Shown piece after piece: positions 49,362 through 57,773 of a DNA stretch of 64,000 bases; the first letter of the stretch is position 1, and every line of letters begins with the position of its first letter. The translations under genes were made by a program, and so were the position numbers. The notes beneath the pieces are model-generated. The model searched no databases and was not told where the DNA came from. It was given only the letters and a program-made list of their open reading frames with translations. The DNA comes from Serratia grimesii NBRC 13537. Lineage in GTDB: Bacteria; Pseudomonadota; Gammaproteobacteria; Enterobacterales; Enterobacteriaceae. Where the stretch lies: assembly GCF_001590905.1 (NCBI RefSeq), contig NZ_BCTT01000006.1, positions 496,001-560,000 on the forward strand, given 5' to 3'.

Positions 49362-49622
49362 TGTTATCTCCTTATAATTGGCATCGCTATTAGTGTTGAA
49401 CACGCCACAGACTGTGTCAAAGTTTTTCAGCATCACCATTTAATTTACAAATGTACACACTTATATTCATTTTGACATTTATTGGTTGAGGTACATGCTG
49501 GCAGTGACAGCATCAGACCGCAAAACTGGCTGGGAGTTTCCGAGTTCGTGCGTTTAGCCGATTCAAGGTCAATGGGTTACACTCGATGTAGGGAAATACC
49601 CGTGAAAAATTGGGAGCGGAGA

Positions 49623-50036
49623 ATGCAAGATAATGACATTGCTGGCCTGTTACAGCAGGTGAAAACCATTGCACTGGTTGGCGCCAGTGATAAACCCACC
49701 CGGCCGAGCTTTGGTGTGATGGCCTATCTACTCTCACAGGGTTATCAGGTTATACCGGTCAGCCCAAAGTTGGCGGGGCAAACACTGCTCGGTCAGCAGG
49801 TCTATGCCACGCTAAATGATGTTCCGCATCCGGTAGATATGGTCGATGTTTTCCGGAATTCAGAAGCGGCATATGAGGTGGCGCAAGAAGCCATTGCGAT
49901 CGGTGCCAAGGCATTGTGGTTACAAATCGGTGTCATTAATGAGCCGGCAGCGGCATTGGCAAACGAGGCAGGGCTGAAGGTGGTGATGGATCGTTGCCCT
50001 AAAATAGAGATCCCGCGTTTGGGGTTAGAGCGCTGA
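49623..50036 (+). CDS. yccU: YccU CoA-binding protein
   Basis: The ATG at 49623 ([20 protein letters not shown]) has GGAG upstream and gives 137 residues, the E. coli length; upstream in-frame codons do not look conserved. It is a small Rossmann-fold CoA_binding_2 protein with [34 protein letters not shown] and [16 protein letters not shown]. The role is not established; the fold binds CoA-like nucleotides. It is convergent with hspQ. Confidence 0.93.
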   Translation: MQDNDIAGLLQQVKTIALVGASDKPTRPSFGVMAYLLSQGYQVIPVSPKLAGQTLLGQQVYATLNDVPHPVDMVDVFRNSEAAYEVAQEAIAIGAKALWLQIGVINEPAAALANEAGLKVVMDRCPKIEIPRLGLER

Positions 50037-50040
50037 ATAA

Positions 50041-50070
50041 AATAAAAGGCCTGGCATTGTGCCAGGCCCT
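50041..50070. terminator. Terminator between yccU and hspQ
   Basis: GGCCTGGCA, loop TTG, TGCCAGGCC is a perfect 9-bp stem. In the minus direction TTTTATTTTATT follows, so it serves hspQ best. Confidence 0.82.
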
Positions 50071-50097
50071 TACAGGGTGTTTCTCAGGCCTGGAGCA

Positions 50098-50415
50098 TTA
50101 ATTGCGCAGGCGGGGGGCTTGTAACTGGTGACGGATAGATTCCGCCAATTCATCCAGCGATGGCTGTTCAGGATGGGCGTCCTGCGCTTCTCCATCTAAC
50201 TGTGCTTCCGCCAGATAGGTATGCACCGGTTGACCTTCTTCGTCTTCCATCACCACGTGGTACCAAGGGGCGAAACGCAGGTCTGTATTCGCTGCTATTT
50301 CATCAGCTTTAGGCTGTTCCATAGAGTATTCAGGATCGATATCAATCACGACCCCCAAATACCCCAGCAGCTTATGCCGAACTTGTTGTCCGATACCGAA
50401 TTTGCTGGCAATCAT
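50098..50415 (-). CDS. hspQ: HspQ heat shock protein
   Basis: Starting at [21 protein letters not shown] gives 105 residues, as in E. coli; 20 in-frame codons upstream are rejected. The family stretch [26 protein letters not shown] is complete. HspQ binds hemimethylated DNA in vitro (hence its YccV_DNA-bind name) and modulates Lon as a specificity factor. It lies 61 bases after rlmI on the same strand. Confidence 0.95.
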   Translation of the reverse strand: MIASKFGIGQQVRHKLLGYLGVVIDIDPEYSMEQPKADEIAANTDLRFAPWYHVVMEDEEGQPVHTYLAEAQLDGEAQDAHPEQPSLDELAESIRHQLQAPRLRN

Positions 50416-50476
50416 GATGACCTCCTGAGAAACAATGCCTTGCTCTCTATATGAGGGCAAAACAGCGTATTTCAAG

Positions 50477-51667
50477 TTACATCACCCGACACGCAAACCC
50501 TTTCAAATACAGCCCTTCAGGATAAGTCGCGATAACCGGGTGATCGGCAGCCTGACGATACTGCTCTATAAATTGTACATCACGTCCGGCGTCTACAGCG
50601 GCATCGGCCAAAATTTTCTGGAATAGATCAGTTGGCATCAGGCCGGAACACGAGAAGCTGAGCAAAATGCCGCCCGGATTCAGCAACTGCAGCGCCAACA
50701 TGTTGATATCTTTGTATCCGCGGCAGGCACTGGCCAGTTGGTTTTTGTTTTCGACGAACTTCGGCGGATCCATAATGATCAGATCGAATTTTTCACCCTG
50801 CGTGCGGTAGGCGCGCAACAGCTGGAACACGTCATCACGCACAAACTCGGCTTTGCTCAGATCAAGCTGGTTCAGTTCGACGTTCTGTTTGGCAATATCC
50901 AGTGCCGCTTGCGACGTGTCGACGCTAATAACCTGAGTACAACCGCCCATCAGTGCCGAGACGGCGAAGGCACCAGTATAGGAGAAGCAGTTAAGTACAC
51001 GTCGACCGGCAGAATAATTGCGGGCAGCCAGGCGACTGTCGCGCTGATCAAGGTAAAAACCGGTTTTATGGCCTTGCTGGATATCGACCAGCAGTTTCAT
51101 GCCATGTTCGGTGATCGGCAATAAATCAGGGGGCAGATCGCCAACAACCAAGCCCTGTGCCAACGGCAAGCCTTCTTTCTTACGCACCGCAACGTCTGAA
51201 CGATCGTAGATGGCACATTCCGGGTAGCAATGTTGCAACGCGGTAATGAGCGCAGCACGCTGATATTCGGCACCAGCGGAAAGCAATTGCAGCACCAGGA
51301 AATTCTGGAAGCGGTCGATAGTGATGCCCGGCATACCATCGGATTCACCGGCGATCAGGCGGTAGCCATCTAGCCCGTCACGTTCTGCTACCCAGTCACG
51401 CCAGCTTTGCGCCTGTTGTAAGCGGCGGATGAAGAATTCGATGTTAATCTCTTCGTCCTGCTGGAAAGTCCAGACACGGGCGCGGATTTGCGATTCTGGC
51501 GAGTAGGCGCCGCGCGCTAACCATTTTCCCTGCGCGTCATGAATATCAATGGTTTCACCGGAAAGGGCTTTACCTTCAATACGTTGAACAGCGCCAGAGA
51601 ATACCCATGGGTGGCGACGAAGTAAGGACTTTTCACGTCCTTTGGCGAGAAACAGGCGTACGGTCAT
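50477..51667 (-). CDS. rlmI: 23S rRNA m5C1962 methyltransferase RlmI
   Basis: This 396-residue protein has the E. coli length. An N-terminal PUA domain (about 1-75, [25 protein letters not shown]) is joined to a Rossmann methyltransferase with [19 protein letters not shown] (SAM site) and [14 protein letters not shown] near 298. The catalytic Cys lies in LLSFSCSG. It methylates C1962 of 23S rRNA. It is divergent from yccX and precedes hspQ. Confidence 0.96.
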   Translation of the reverse strand: MTVRLFLAKGREKSLLRRHPWVFSGAVQRIEGKALSGETIDIHDAQGKWLARGAYSPESQIRARVWTFQQDEEINIEFFIRRLQQAQSWRDWVAERDGLDGYRLIAGESDGMPGITIDRFQNFLVLQLLSAGAEYQRAALITALQHCYPECAIYDRSDVAVRKKEGLPLAQGLVVGDLPPDLLPITEHGMKLLVDIQQGHKTGFYLDQRDSRLAARNYSAGRRVLNCFSYTGAFAVSALMGGCTQVISVDTSQAALDIAKQNVELNQLDLSKAEFVRDDVFQLLRAYRTQGEKFDLIIMDPPKFVENKNQLASACRGYKDINMLALQLLNPGGILLSFSCSGLMPTDLFQKILADAAVDAGRDVQFIEQYRQAADHPVIATYPEGLYLKGFACRVM

Positions 51668-51758
51668 AATTAAGAATGCTGCCAGCTAGGTAAAAAGGGT
51701 GATATCGCCGTGCGCGTGCACAGGCAACATCATAAACGAAAGTGATAAGGGGTCGATT

Positions 51759-52037
51759 ATGACACAAGTTTGCATTGCTGCGTATGTCTATGGCGTGGTG
51801 CAGGGAGTCGGGTTTCGCTATAACACTCAGCATCAGGCGACTGCGTTGGGATTAAGCGGCTATGCGCGTAATCTTGATGACGGCAGCGTTGAAGTGGTGG
51901 CCTGCGGTGAACAACCGCAGGTAGATAAGCTGGTGGAGTGGCTAAAAAAGGGTGGTCCGCGTAGCGCACGTGTCGATCGCGTGCTGGTAGAACCGCGTGG
52001 TACGGCCGATTATCAAGGTTTTAGCATTCGCTATTAG
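51759..52037 (+). CDS. yccX: Acylphosphatase YccX
   Basis: The ATG at 51759 ([21 protein letters not shown]) follows AAGGGG and gives 92 residues, the usual size. The catalytic Arg is in [13 protein letters not shown] and the Asn in [17 protein letters not shown]. It hydrolyses acyl phosphates such as acetyl or carbamoyl phosphate in the cytosol. Twenty in-frame codons upstream are rejected. It is convergent with tusE, whose stop lies four bases away. Confidence 0.95.
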   Translation: MTQVCIAAYVYGVVQGVGFRYNTQHQATALGLSGYARNLDDGSVEVVACGEQPQVDKLVEWLKKGGPRSARVDRVLVEPRGTADYQGFSIRY

Positions 52038-52041
52038 CGCA

Positions 52042-52371
52042 TCAGATGCATTTTACCGGTTTTGGCAGGCCCGCTATTTTTGTTGCCTGTTTGGCTGGCC
52101 CCTTGGGGAATAAACGGTAGAGATAGCGGCTGTTGCCTTTCTCTTCACCGTATTTCTGCGCCATGGCTTTCACCAGCATGCGGATTGCCGGTGAGGTATT
52201 AAACTCCAGGTAAAAGCCACGTACGAAACGCACGACTTCCCAATGTGCCTCGGTAAGCGTTATTTCTTCCTGGGCGGCTAGCAATGGTGCCAGGGCCTCA
52301 TGCCAATCGGCGCTGTTTTTCAGGTAACCCTGTGCGTCAGTTTCAATAACCTGACCTTCATACTCCAACAT
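52042..52371 (-). CDS. tusE: Sulfur relay protein TusE
   Basis: This 109-residue DsrC-like protein has the E. coli length. The swinging C-terminal arm ends GLPKPVKCI, with the active Cys as the next-to-last residue. It takes persulfide sulfur from TusBCD and hands it to MnmA for 2-thiouridine in tRNA. Family marks are [31 protein letters not shown] and [14 protein letters not shown]. Confidence 0.96.
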   Translation of the reverse strand: MLEYEGQVIETDAQGYLKNSADWHEALAPLLAAQEEITLTEAHWEVVRFVRGFYLEFNTSPAIRMLVKAMAQKYGEEKGNSRYLYRLFPKGPAKQATKIAGLPKPVKCI

Positions 52372-52430
52372 ACTGCCTCGGTAACGGGTAATTCAAAACA
52401 GTCGCCAGTTTAGCAAACTTTGCCGCTGCA

Positions 52431-52460
52431 AAAAATAAAGCCCCGCCGGAGCGGGGCTTT
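52431..52460 (-). terminator. Terminator of yccA
   Basis: AAAGCCCCGC, loop CGGA, GCGGGGCTTT; in the minus direction TTTATTTTTT follows. Confidence 0.88.
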
Positions 52461-52481
52461 AAGTATTTATCACGTGCGATA

Positions 52482-53141
52482 TCAGTTGCTGCGTGCGAAG
52501 CCCAAAATGCTCAACAGGCTGATGAACATGTTGTACAGCGACACGTACAAGCTGACGGTGGCGCGGATGTAGTTAGTCTCGCCGCCGTGAATAATGTTGC
52601 TGGTCTCCCACAGGATTGCGCCCGCAGAGAACAAGATAAACAGCGCGCTGATAGCCAGATGCAGGGCAGGGATCTGCAAGAACAGGTTAGCGATGACCGC
52701 AACCAGCAGTACCACAAACCCAGCCATCATCATCCCAGACAGGAATGACATATCCTTGCGTGTTGTCAGCACATAGGCTGAACAGCAGAAGAACACGACT
52801 GCAGTGCCGCCCAACGCCAGCATAATCAGATCGCCAGCACCGGTATTAATGAATGAACTGAGGATTGGCCCCAGGGCATAGCCCATAAAACCGGTCAGTG
52901 CGAACGCTGCCAGAATGCCCGCAGGGCTGTTCGCCAGTTTGTGGGTCAAGAACATCAGCCCATAAAAACCGACCAGCATCAGCAATAGACCCGGTGCCGG
53001 CAGCCCCAGCATGGTGCTGGCAGTTGCGGTCAGTGCCGAAAACGCCAGCGTTAAAGAAAGTAGAAAATAAGTGTTACGCAAAACCTTATGCGTGCTCAGC
53101 AACGAGTCACGCGAGGAGGATGAGACGACAATACGGTCCAT
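52482..53141 (-). CDS. yccA: YccA, Bax-inhibitor-1-family FtsH modulator
   Basis: This 219-residue inner-membrane protein has the E. coli length and seven membrane segments. It begins [39 protein letters not shown]; the flexible cytosolic N-terminus is what FtsH seizes in E. coli. YccA is a slow substrate of FtsH that can hold the protease back and protect SecY when export is jammed. The long poly-Ser stretch near the N-terminus is kept. It follows its own upstream region, divergent from serT. Confidence 0.95.
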   Translation of the reverse strand: MDRIVVSSSSRDSLLSTHKVLRNTYFLLSLTLAFSALTATASTMLGLPAPGLLLMLVGFYGLMFLTHKLANSPAGILAAFALTGFMGYALGPILSSFINTGAGDLIMLALGGTAVVFFCCSAYVLTTRKDMSFLSGMMMAGFVVLLVAVIANLFLQIPALHLAISALFILFSAGAILWETSNIIHGGETNYIRATVSLYVSLYNMFISLLSILGFARSN

Positions 53142-53328
53142 AATGATCTCTCTTATCAGGTCATCACAAAATTAGTGACGATGATAGGCAGCGCAAGCGT
53201 TTGATTAAAGTTTGTTTACCAATCTTTACCCTTAGTTATCATTGTTGCAACCTTAAGCGGGAGTTGATGGTTTCTTCAACGCTTACGCGTCAAGTGCTGG
53301 TTTTTCGTTCGGTTGAACCGTAATGGGC

Positions 53329-53357
53329 TTTACAAGCGGATCAGCTCTGTTTATAGT
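53329..53357 (+). promoter_or_regulatory. serT promoter
   Basis: TTTACA (53329-53334), exactly 17 bases, TATAGT (53352-53357), with the mature tRNA starting 12 bases after the -10 box. This is a strong sigma-70 promoter as usual for tRNA genes. Confidence 0.8.
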
Positions 53358-53369
53358 TCGGCTCGTTGC

Positions 53370-53457
53370 GGAGGGGTGGCCGAGTGGCTGAAGGCAACGG
53401 TCTTGAAAACCGTCGACGGGAAACCGTTCCAGAGTTCGAATCTCTGCTCCTCCGCCA
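53370..53457 (+). tRNA. serT: tRNA-Ser (anticodon UGA)
   Basis: An 88-base class II tRNA with a long variable arm. The acceptor arms GGAGGGG (5') and CTCCTCC (3') pair, with CCA encoded at the end (53455-53457). The anticodon loop CTTGAAA holds TGA at 53404-53406; the T-loop is GTTCGAATC. It reads UCN serine codons and is in the same place as E. coli serT. A strong terminator follows 10 bases later. Confidence 0.97.
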
Positions 53458-53467
53458 TAAATTATGA

Positions 53468-53496
53468 CCCCGTGCTCTCTGAGCACGGGGTTTTTT
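53468..53496 (+). terminator. Terminator of serT
   Basis: CCCCGTGCTC, loop TCT, GAGCACGGGG is a perfect 10-bp stem followed by TTTTTT. Confidence 0.93.
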
Positions 53497-53531
53497 GTTG
53501 CGTCCAGAAAATGGTTTGGTAGCACGGGCAT

Positions 53532-53557
53532 AAAAAAGCCGCCCGGATGGGGCGGCT
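53532..53557 (-). terminator. Terminator of betT
   Basis: AGCCGCCC and GGGCGGCT pair over a five-base loop; in the minus direction T6 follows. It lies 20 bases past the betT stop. Confidence 0.85.
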
Positions 53558-53576
53558 GTAGTCGTCGTTGAGGGAA

Positions 53577-55571
53577 CTAACGAACCAGATGCAGGAAGTG
53601 CAGATGTTTCTCGTACTGGTCGAGAATATCGTGAATGATCTGCTCTTGCGTCCAACCCATCACATCGTAATCCTGTCCACCTTCTTTTAGGTGAACTTCA
53701 CCGCGATAGTATTTATGTTCTTCGTCACGTTCCTCATCATTCAATCCAGCCAGGGCAAAGGCCGGTTGAATGTAAGCACGCAGGCGAACTTCATAAACAA
53801 AGTTGAGATCCTCACCCAGATCAACCTCAAAACGGATGCGATCGTCCTGTGAATCGTCAATCGAAGACGTGGTGTTTTGCTTAGCTAATTCAGCTTCGAC
53901 CAGCATCATGGCGGGCTGAACCACTTCACTGACAAAACGTTTTACCTGGGAGCGCTTCGGGAAGTAGGCAATATTACGTAAGCGTCGTTGCCACGAGATC
54001 GGGTTACGTGCGGCGGTCGGCGCAATCGTGGTCATCACTTGGCTATCGCGCTTATAGGCATCGATACGCAAGGCTTTTAATAACCCGTAGATAGACACCA
54101 GCAAGATCATCGAGAACGGCAGGGCACTGGCAATCGTTACGGTTTGCAACGCGCTCAGCCCGCCGGCAATCAGTAATGCAATCGCGACGACCCCCATCAT
54201 CGAGGCCCAGAATATCCGCTGCCAGACCGGCGTTTTATCGGTGCCACCGGAAGCTAATGTATCAACGACCATCGCCCCTGAATCCGCAGAAGTGACAAAG
54301 AACACCACGACCATGGCCATCGCGATAAACGACAGAATATTAGAGAACGGGAAGTGCTCCAGGAAGTTAAACAGCGCCAGGGCTACATCGTTTTGTACCG
54401 TGTTAGCCAGATCGCGCGCACCTTCGTTCATGATCAGATTGATGGCGCTGTTGCCGAAAACGGTCATCCAAAGCAGCGTAAAGCCAGCCGGAACAAACAG
54501 CACACCGGTGACAAACTCACGAATGGTACGTCCGCGTGAAACGCGGGCAATGAACATACCCACGAATGGCGACCATGATAACCACCAACCCCAATACAGC
54601 AGCGTCCAACCGCCCAACCAGTTGCTGGATTTTGGTTCGTAAGCGTACAGGTTAAAGGTTTTACTCACGATATCGGAGAGATAGCCCCCGGTATTTTCAA
54701 CAAAGGATTTTAATAGCAGTACGGTTGGCCCAAGCGCAGCGACCAAAACCAGTAACAATACGGCCAGACCGAGGTTCAGTTCGGACAGAATGCGGATGCC
54801 TTTGTCCAGACCAGACACTACCGACAGCGTTGCCAGCCCGGTAATCACTACGATCAGGATCACCTGTACCGTGGCGTTGATCGGCAAACCGAATAGGTGG
54901 TTGAGGCCGGCATTAACCTGCAATACGCCGTAACCCAATGAGGTTGCGACGCCAAACACGGTACCGATCACCGCAAAAATATCTACCGCATGGCCAATGG
55001 GCCCATAAATGCGATCACCAATGATCGGATACAGAGCGGAGCGTAGCGTCAGCGGTAGGCCGTGCCGATAGCTAAAGAACGCCAAAATCAAGGCGACGAT
55101 GGCATAAATCGCCCAAGCATGCAGGCCCCAGTGGAAGAAGGTTAGGCGCATTGCCTGTTTAGCCGCTTCCACTGTTTCCGGCGTCCCGGTTGGGGGCGAA
55201 AGGTAGTGCATCACTGGCTCGGCGACGCCAAAGAACATCAGGCCGATACCCATTCCGGCAGAAAATAGCATGGCGAACCATGAAACATAGCTAAAGTCTG
55301 GTTGGGCGTGATCAGGCCCAAGCTTGATATTGCCGTAACGCGATAAACCCAGATAGGTCACGCTTAACAGGATCAGTGCGACTGCCAGAATGTAAAACCA
55401 GCTGGCGTTAGTGAATATACCCTGTTGCAACGCTTTGAATTTGCGATCGGCTAATTCAGGATAGAGGGCGGCAAATGCCACCAGGACGATGATTAATGCG
55501 GCAGAGATAAAAAATACCGGAGGATTGATATGGCTACGACGTGCCACAATTTCAGTGTCGTTTTGGCTCAT
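53577..55571 (-). CDS. betT: BCCT-family transporter, BetT type
   Basis: This 664-residue protein has twelve membrane segments and the BCCT marks: GMGIGLMFFGVAEPVMHY and the aromatic helix WTLLYWGWWLSWSPFVGMFIARVSRGRTIREF. A long cytosolic C-terminal domain (about 520-664) sets it apart from the shorter sodium-coupled members and fits the proton-driven choline transporter BetT, where this tail senses osmotic state. The betIBA genes for choline oxidation are not in the window, so the substrate (choline or another betaine) is inferred. It lies just after serT where E. coli has the hya genes. Confidence 0.85.
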   Translation of the reverse strand: MSQNDTEIVARRSHINPPVFFISAALIIVLVAFAALYPELADRKFKALQQGIFTNASWFYILAVALILLSVTYLGLSRYGNIKLGPDHAQPDFSYVSWFAMLFSAGMGIGLMFFGVAEPVMHYLSPPTGTPETVEAAKQAMRLTFFHWGLHAWAIYAIVALILAFFSYRHGLPLTLRSALYPIIGDRIYGPIGHAVDIFAVIGTVFGVATSLGYGVLQVNAGLNHLFGLPINATVQVILIVVITGLATLSVVSGLDKGIRILSELNLGLAVLLLVLVAALGPTVLLLKSFVENTGGYLSDIVSKTFNLYAYEPKSSNWLGGWTLLYWGWWLSWSPFVGMFIARVSRGRTIREFVTGVLFVPAGFTLLWMTVFGNSAINLIMNEGARDLANTVQNDVALALFNFLEHFPFSNILSFIAMAMVVVFFVTSADSGAMVVDTLASGGTDKTPVWQRIFWASMMGVVAIALLIAGGLSALQTVTIASALPFSMILLVSIYGLLKALRIDAYKRDSQVMTTIAPTAARNPISWQRRLRNIAYFPKRSQVKRFVSEVVQPAMMLVEAELAKQNTTSSIDDSQDDRIRFEVDLGEDLNFVYEVRLRAYIQPAFALAGLNDEERDEEHKYYRGEVHLKEGGQDYDVMGWTQEQIIHDILDQYEKHLHFLHLVR

Positions 55572-55672
55572 AGAATACCTTCTAGCTAGTCCGTTAGGGA
55601 ATTGGGGTTAATCCTTTAAAACAACTCCATAAAAAATGGGCGAACAACGTGCCCGTGAAATTTAACCCGGTA

Positions 55673-55702
55673 AGTATATCGAAAAAACGACCTAATTGTC
55701 AT
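55673..55702 (-). promoter_or_regulatory. betT promoter
   Basis: On the minus strand ATGACA (55697-55702), 18 bases, TATACT (55673-55678). The leader to the betT start would be about 95 bases. Confidence 0.55.
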
Positions 55703-55971
55703 TTTTTCGGTCAAAACGGCTATTTTAAATGGTTTTATTAGACGTTTTAGCTATATAAAAATAACACAGTCAGGATGGGTAATTCACTCTTTTCGAAGGG
55801 AAAAGTGCCGCCGCCATATCAGGAATACCAGAGTGCACATAAATACAGCGTCAGGCTGCAAAGAGGAGGCACTTTCGTCATACAACGGTGACCTTAGCGG
55901 CATGGTAGAGCAGATCATGATAGAAACGCCTATAACAGCCGCCAGAACCCAGGCGGATGTGCCGTTAACTA

Positions 55972-55999
55972 TTGATCAGGGCAATGCAAAGGTTAGAAT
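55972..55999 (+). promoter_or_regulatory. Promoter of the small membrane protein gene
   Basis: TTGATC (55972-55977), 16 bases, TAGAAT (55994-55999), about 41 bases before the chosen start. Confidence 0.5.
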
Positions 56000-56040
56000 A
56001 GGGTTACGCGATTGTGTTTAGCTCTGTCATGGAGATCAAG

Positions 56041-56256
56041 ATGAGTGGGTATCAAATAGCATTGTGGACGATGATCTTTCTGAAGTCTGGTGCATTTCTG
56101 GTGTTCGTTTGGTGGTGGATGTTCAAGCGTGCAACCAAGCCTTATGTCCGTCCGCAAGATGTTGTGATTGACGAAACGCCGGATGATGACAATCTGACAA
56201 TGGAAGAAGTGATGAAGAAGCACGGTATTACCCGTGTGGAAAATCAAACCCACTAA
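56041..56256 (+). CDS. Small single-span membrane protein, function unknown
   Basis: The ATG at 56041 has GGAG six bases upstream and gives 71 residues; an ATG nine codons earlier lies between promoter and ribosome site. One membrane span (IALWTMIFLKSGAFLVFVWWWMF, about residues 5-27) is followed by a basic patch (KRATKP) and an acidic, soluble tail (DETPDDDNLTMEEVMKKHGI). The positive charges after the span suggest N-terminus out, C-terminus in the cytosol. I do not recognise the family. It sits between betT and the dehydrogenase genes but is transcribed away from betT and toward the dehydrogenase end. Confidence 0.7.
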   Translation: MSGYQIALWTMIFLKSGAFLVFVWWWMFKRATKPYVRPQDVVIDETPDDDNLTMEEVMKKHGITRVENQTH

Positions 56257-56317
56257 AGTATTCCTTGCCGTATCCTTTCCGAATAAGGCACAGCCTATCC
56301 CTATATGACTTGCAGCC

Positions 56318-56353
56318 ATGCCTGCAAGCCAGGGTTAATTCCCCAGCTTGCAA
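56318..56353. terminator. Hairpin between the small protein and cytochrome genes
   Basis: TGCAAGCCAGGG and CCCCAGCTTGCA pair over TTAATT with two mismatched pairs in the middle. It lies between the two convergent genes and could end both; T runs are weak. Confidence 0.5.
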
Positions 56354-56363
56354 GTTTCAGGGG

Positions 56364-57773
56364 TTAACGCCGCTTTCTTCCTACCAACCACACCAGGATG
56401 AGCAACGCCAGTACCGCAATGCCGATTGCCGGGGCCATATAAGGCTGCAACCGGGCAAGCAGCGGGATCGGACCGCCTTGGCGCAATATGGCGACGTCTA
56501 CAGCACTGACCTTAACCGTCGGATTACCATACTGTTGCAGGACATAATTGCTGATAGCAGCGATCTGCTGATCGTTTAGCGGATTAACATATGATTGTGG
56601 GCCAAAGTTCGGCATGAGCACGTGCTGGTCGCCGACCTTTCGTTCTACACCGAACAATATGGCTGAGATCAGGTTGGCTGGGTTGCTGGCACCGGTGGCG
56701 GTATTGTTGAACAACGAGGGATAAGCCTGATTTTTACTGCCGCTACCGTCCGCCTGGTGACAGCTGGCGCAGTTGCCGCTGAACAGTGCCGCGCCGTCGG
56801 TCACGGTGTTATTTGCCGTGGCAGGATGTAACCCGCGCAACTGGGCTTCAACATTAAACGGCTTGCCGTAACTGTCTGCAGCCTGGTGGTCATTGGCGTC
56901 TCTGATTGGCGTCGTGCTTTTCAGGTAAACCGCAATGGCCGATAAATCCTCATTGGAGAAATACTGCAGGCTGTTTTCGATGGCTTCCGCCATGCCGCCA
57001 GCTGCCTGGTTCTTCCCGGTTACCTGGCCTGTTTTCAAATACTGCACCAATTGCTGTTCGTTCCAGCCGCCAATACCGCTGATGGGATCAGAAGTAATGT
57101 TCGGGGCATACCAACTGCCGACCATGCCGCCTGCCAACGCCTGACTATTGTCTTCCGCCATTAACACGTTGCGTGGAGTATGACAGGTATCGCAGTGCCC
57201 AGGCCCATTGACCAGATAGGCGCCCCGGTTCCACTGTTCGCTTTTGCTGGCATCCGGTGCGAATCGACCGTCTTTCAGGAACAGCAGATTCCAGGCTGCC
57301 ATGCTAAAACGCAGATTGAACGGGAATGGCAGATCGGTCAGCGTATTTTTCTGATCGACAGGTTTCACACCGTGCATAAAGTAGGCATACAGTGCCTTGA
57401 TATCCGCGTCGCTCAACCGGGTGTAAGAGGTATAGGGCATTGCAGGGTAGAGATGGGTGCCATCGGCGCGAATACCGTCCCTGACTGCACGGGCAAACTG
57501 CTGTTCGCTATAACTACCAATGCCCTCGGTGTTGGACGGGGTGATATTGGTAGCGTAAATCACCCCCATGGGGGAACTGATGCCATAGCCGCCAGCAAAC
57601 GGCGTACCGCCTTCCGGTTTGGTATGGCAGGCCTGGCAGTCGGAGGCGATGGCAATCTGTTCGCCTTTTTTAATCAACGCCACGCCGCTCAGGTCAGCTT
57701 CGTTTGCCGCCTGTACAGCGCTGCTGCCGAGTAACAGCAGGGATAGCAGTGTCAGTCTCGCCTGTTTTTTCAT
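56364..57773 (-). CDS. Triheme cytochrome c subunit of membrane dehydrogenase
   Basis: This 469-residue protein has a signal peptide (cut near VQA), three heme sites CQACH (46-50), CDTCH (194-198) and CASCH (335-339), and a C-terminal membrane anchor (IGIAVLALLILVWLVGRKRR). This is the layout of cytochrome subunits of gluconate 2-dehydrogenase, sorbitol dehydrogenase and fructose dehydrogenase, which pass electrons to ubiquinone on the outer face of the inner membrane. Conserved stretches such as GGTPFAGGYGISSPMGVIYATNITP and GRGAYLVNGPGHCDTCHTPRN type sequences fit. It overlaps the flavoprotein gene by four bases. Confidence 0.92.
   Translation of the reverse strand: MKKQARLTLLSLLLLGSSAVQAANEADLSGVALIKKGEQIAIASDCQACHTKPEGGTPFAGGYGISSPMGVIYATNITPSNTEGIGSYSEQQFARAVRDGIRADGTHLYPAMPYTSYTRLSDADIKALYAYFMHGVKPVDQKNTLTDLPFPFNLRFSMAAWNLLFLKDGRFAPDASKSEQWNRGAYLVNGPGHCDTCHTPRNVLMAEDNSQALAGGMVGSWYAPNITSDPISGIGGWNEQQLVQYLKTGQVTGKNQAAGGMAEAIENSLQYFSNEDLSAIAVYLKSTTPIRDANDHQAADSYGKPFNVEAQLRGLHPATANNTVTDGAALFSGNCASCHQADGSGSKNQAYPSLFNNTATGASNPANLISAILFGVERKVGDQHVLMPNFGPQSYVNPLNDQQIAAISNYVLQQYGNPTVKVSAVDVAILRQGGPIPLLARLQPYMAPAIGIAVLALLILVWLVGRKRR

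Larger units (their letters stand above)
55572..56040. other. Intergenic region between betT and the small membrane protein gene
   Basis: This 469-base stretch holds two divergent promoters and an AT-rich centre (55680-55770). A 62-codon open frame at 55833-56021 has no ribosome site and overlaps the right-hand promoter, so it is not called. No repeat or RNA was recognised. Confidence 0.55.

Noticed and set aside
55833-56021. 62-codon open frame between betT and the small membrane protein gene
   Set aside because: No ribosome site, no recognisable sequence, and it overlaps a promoter of the next gene.
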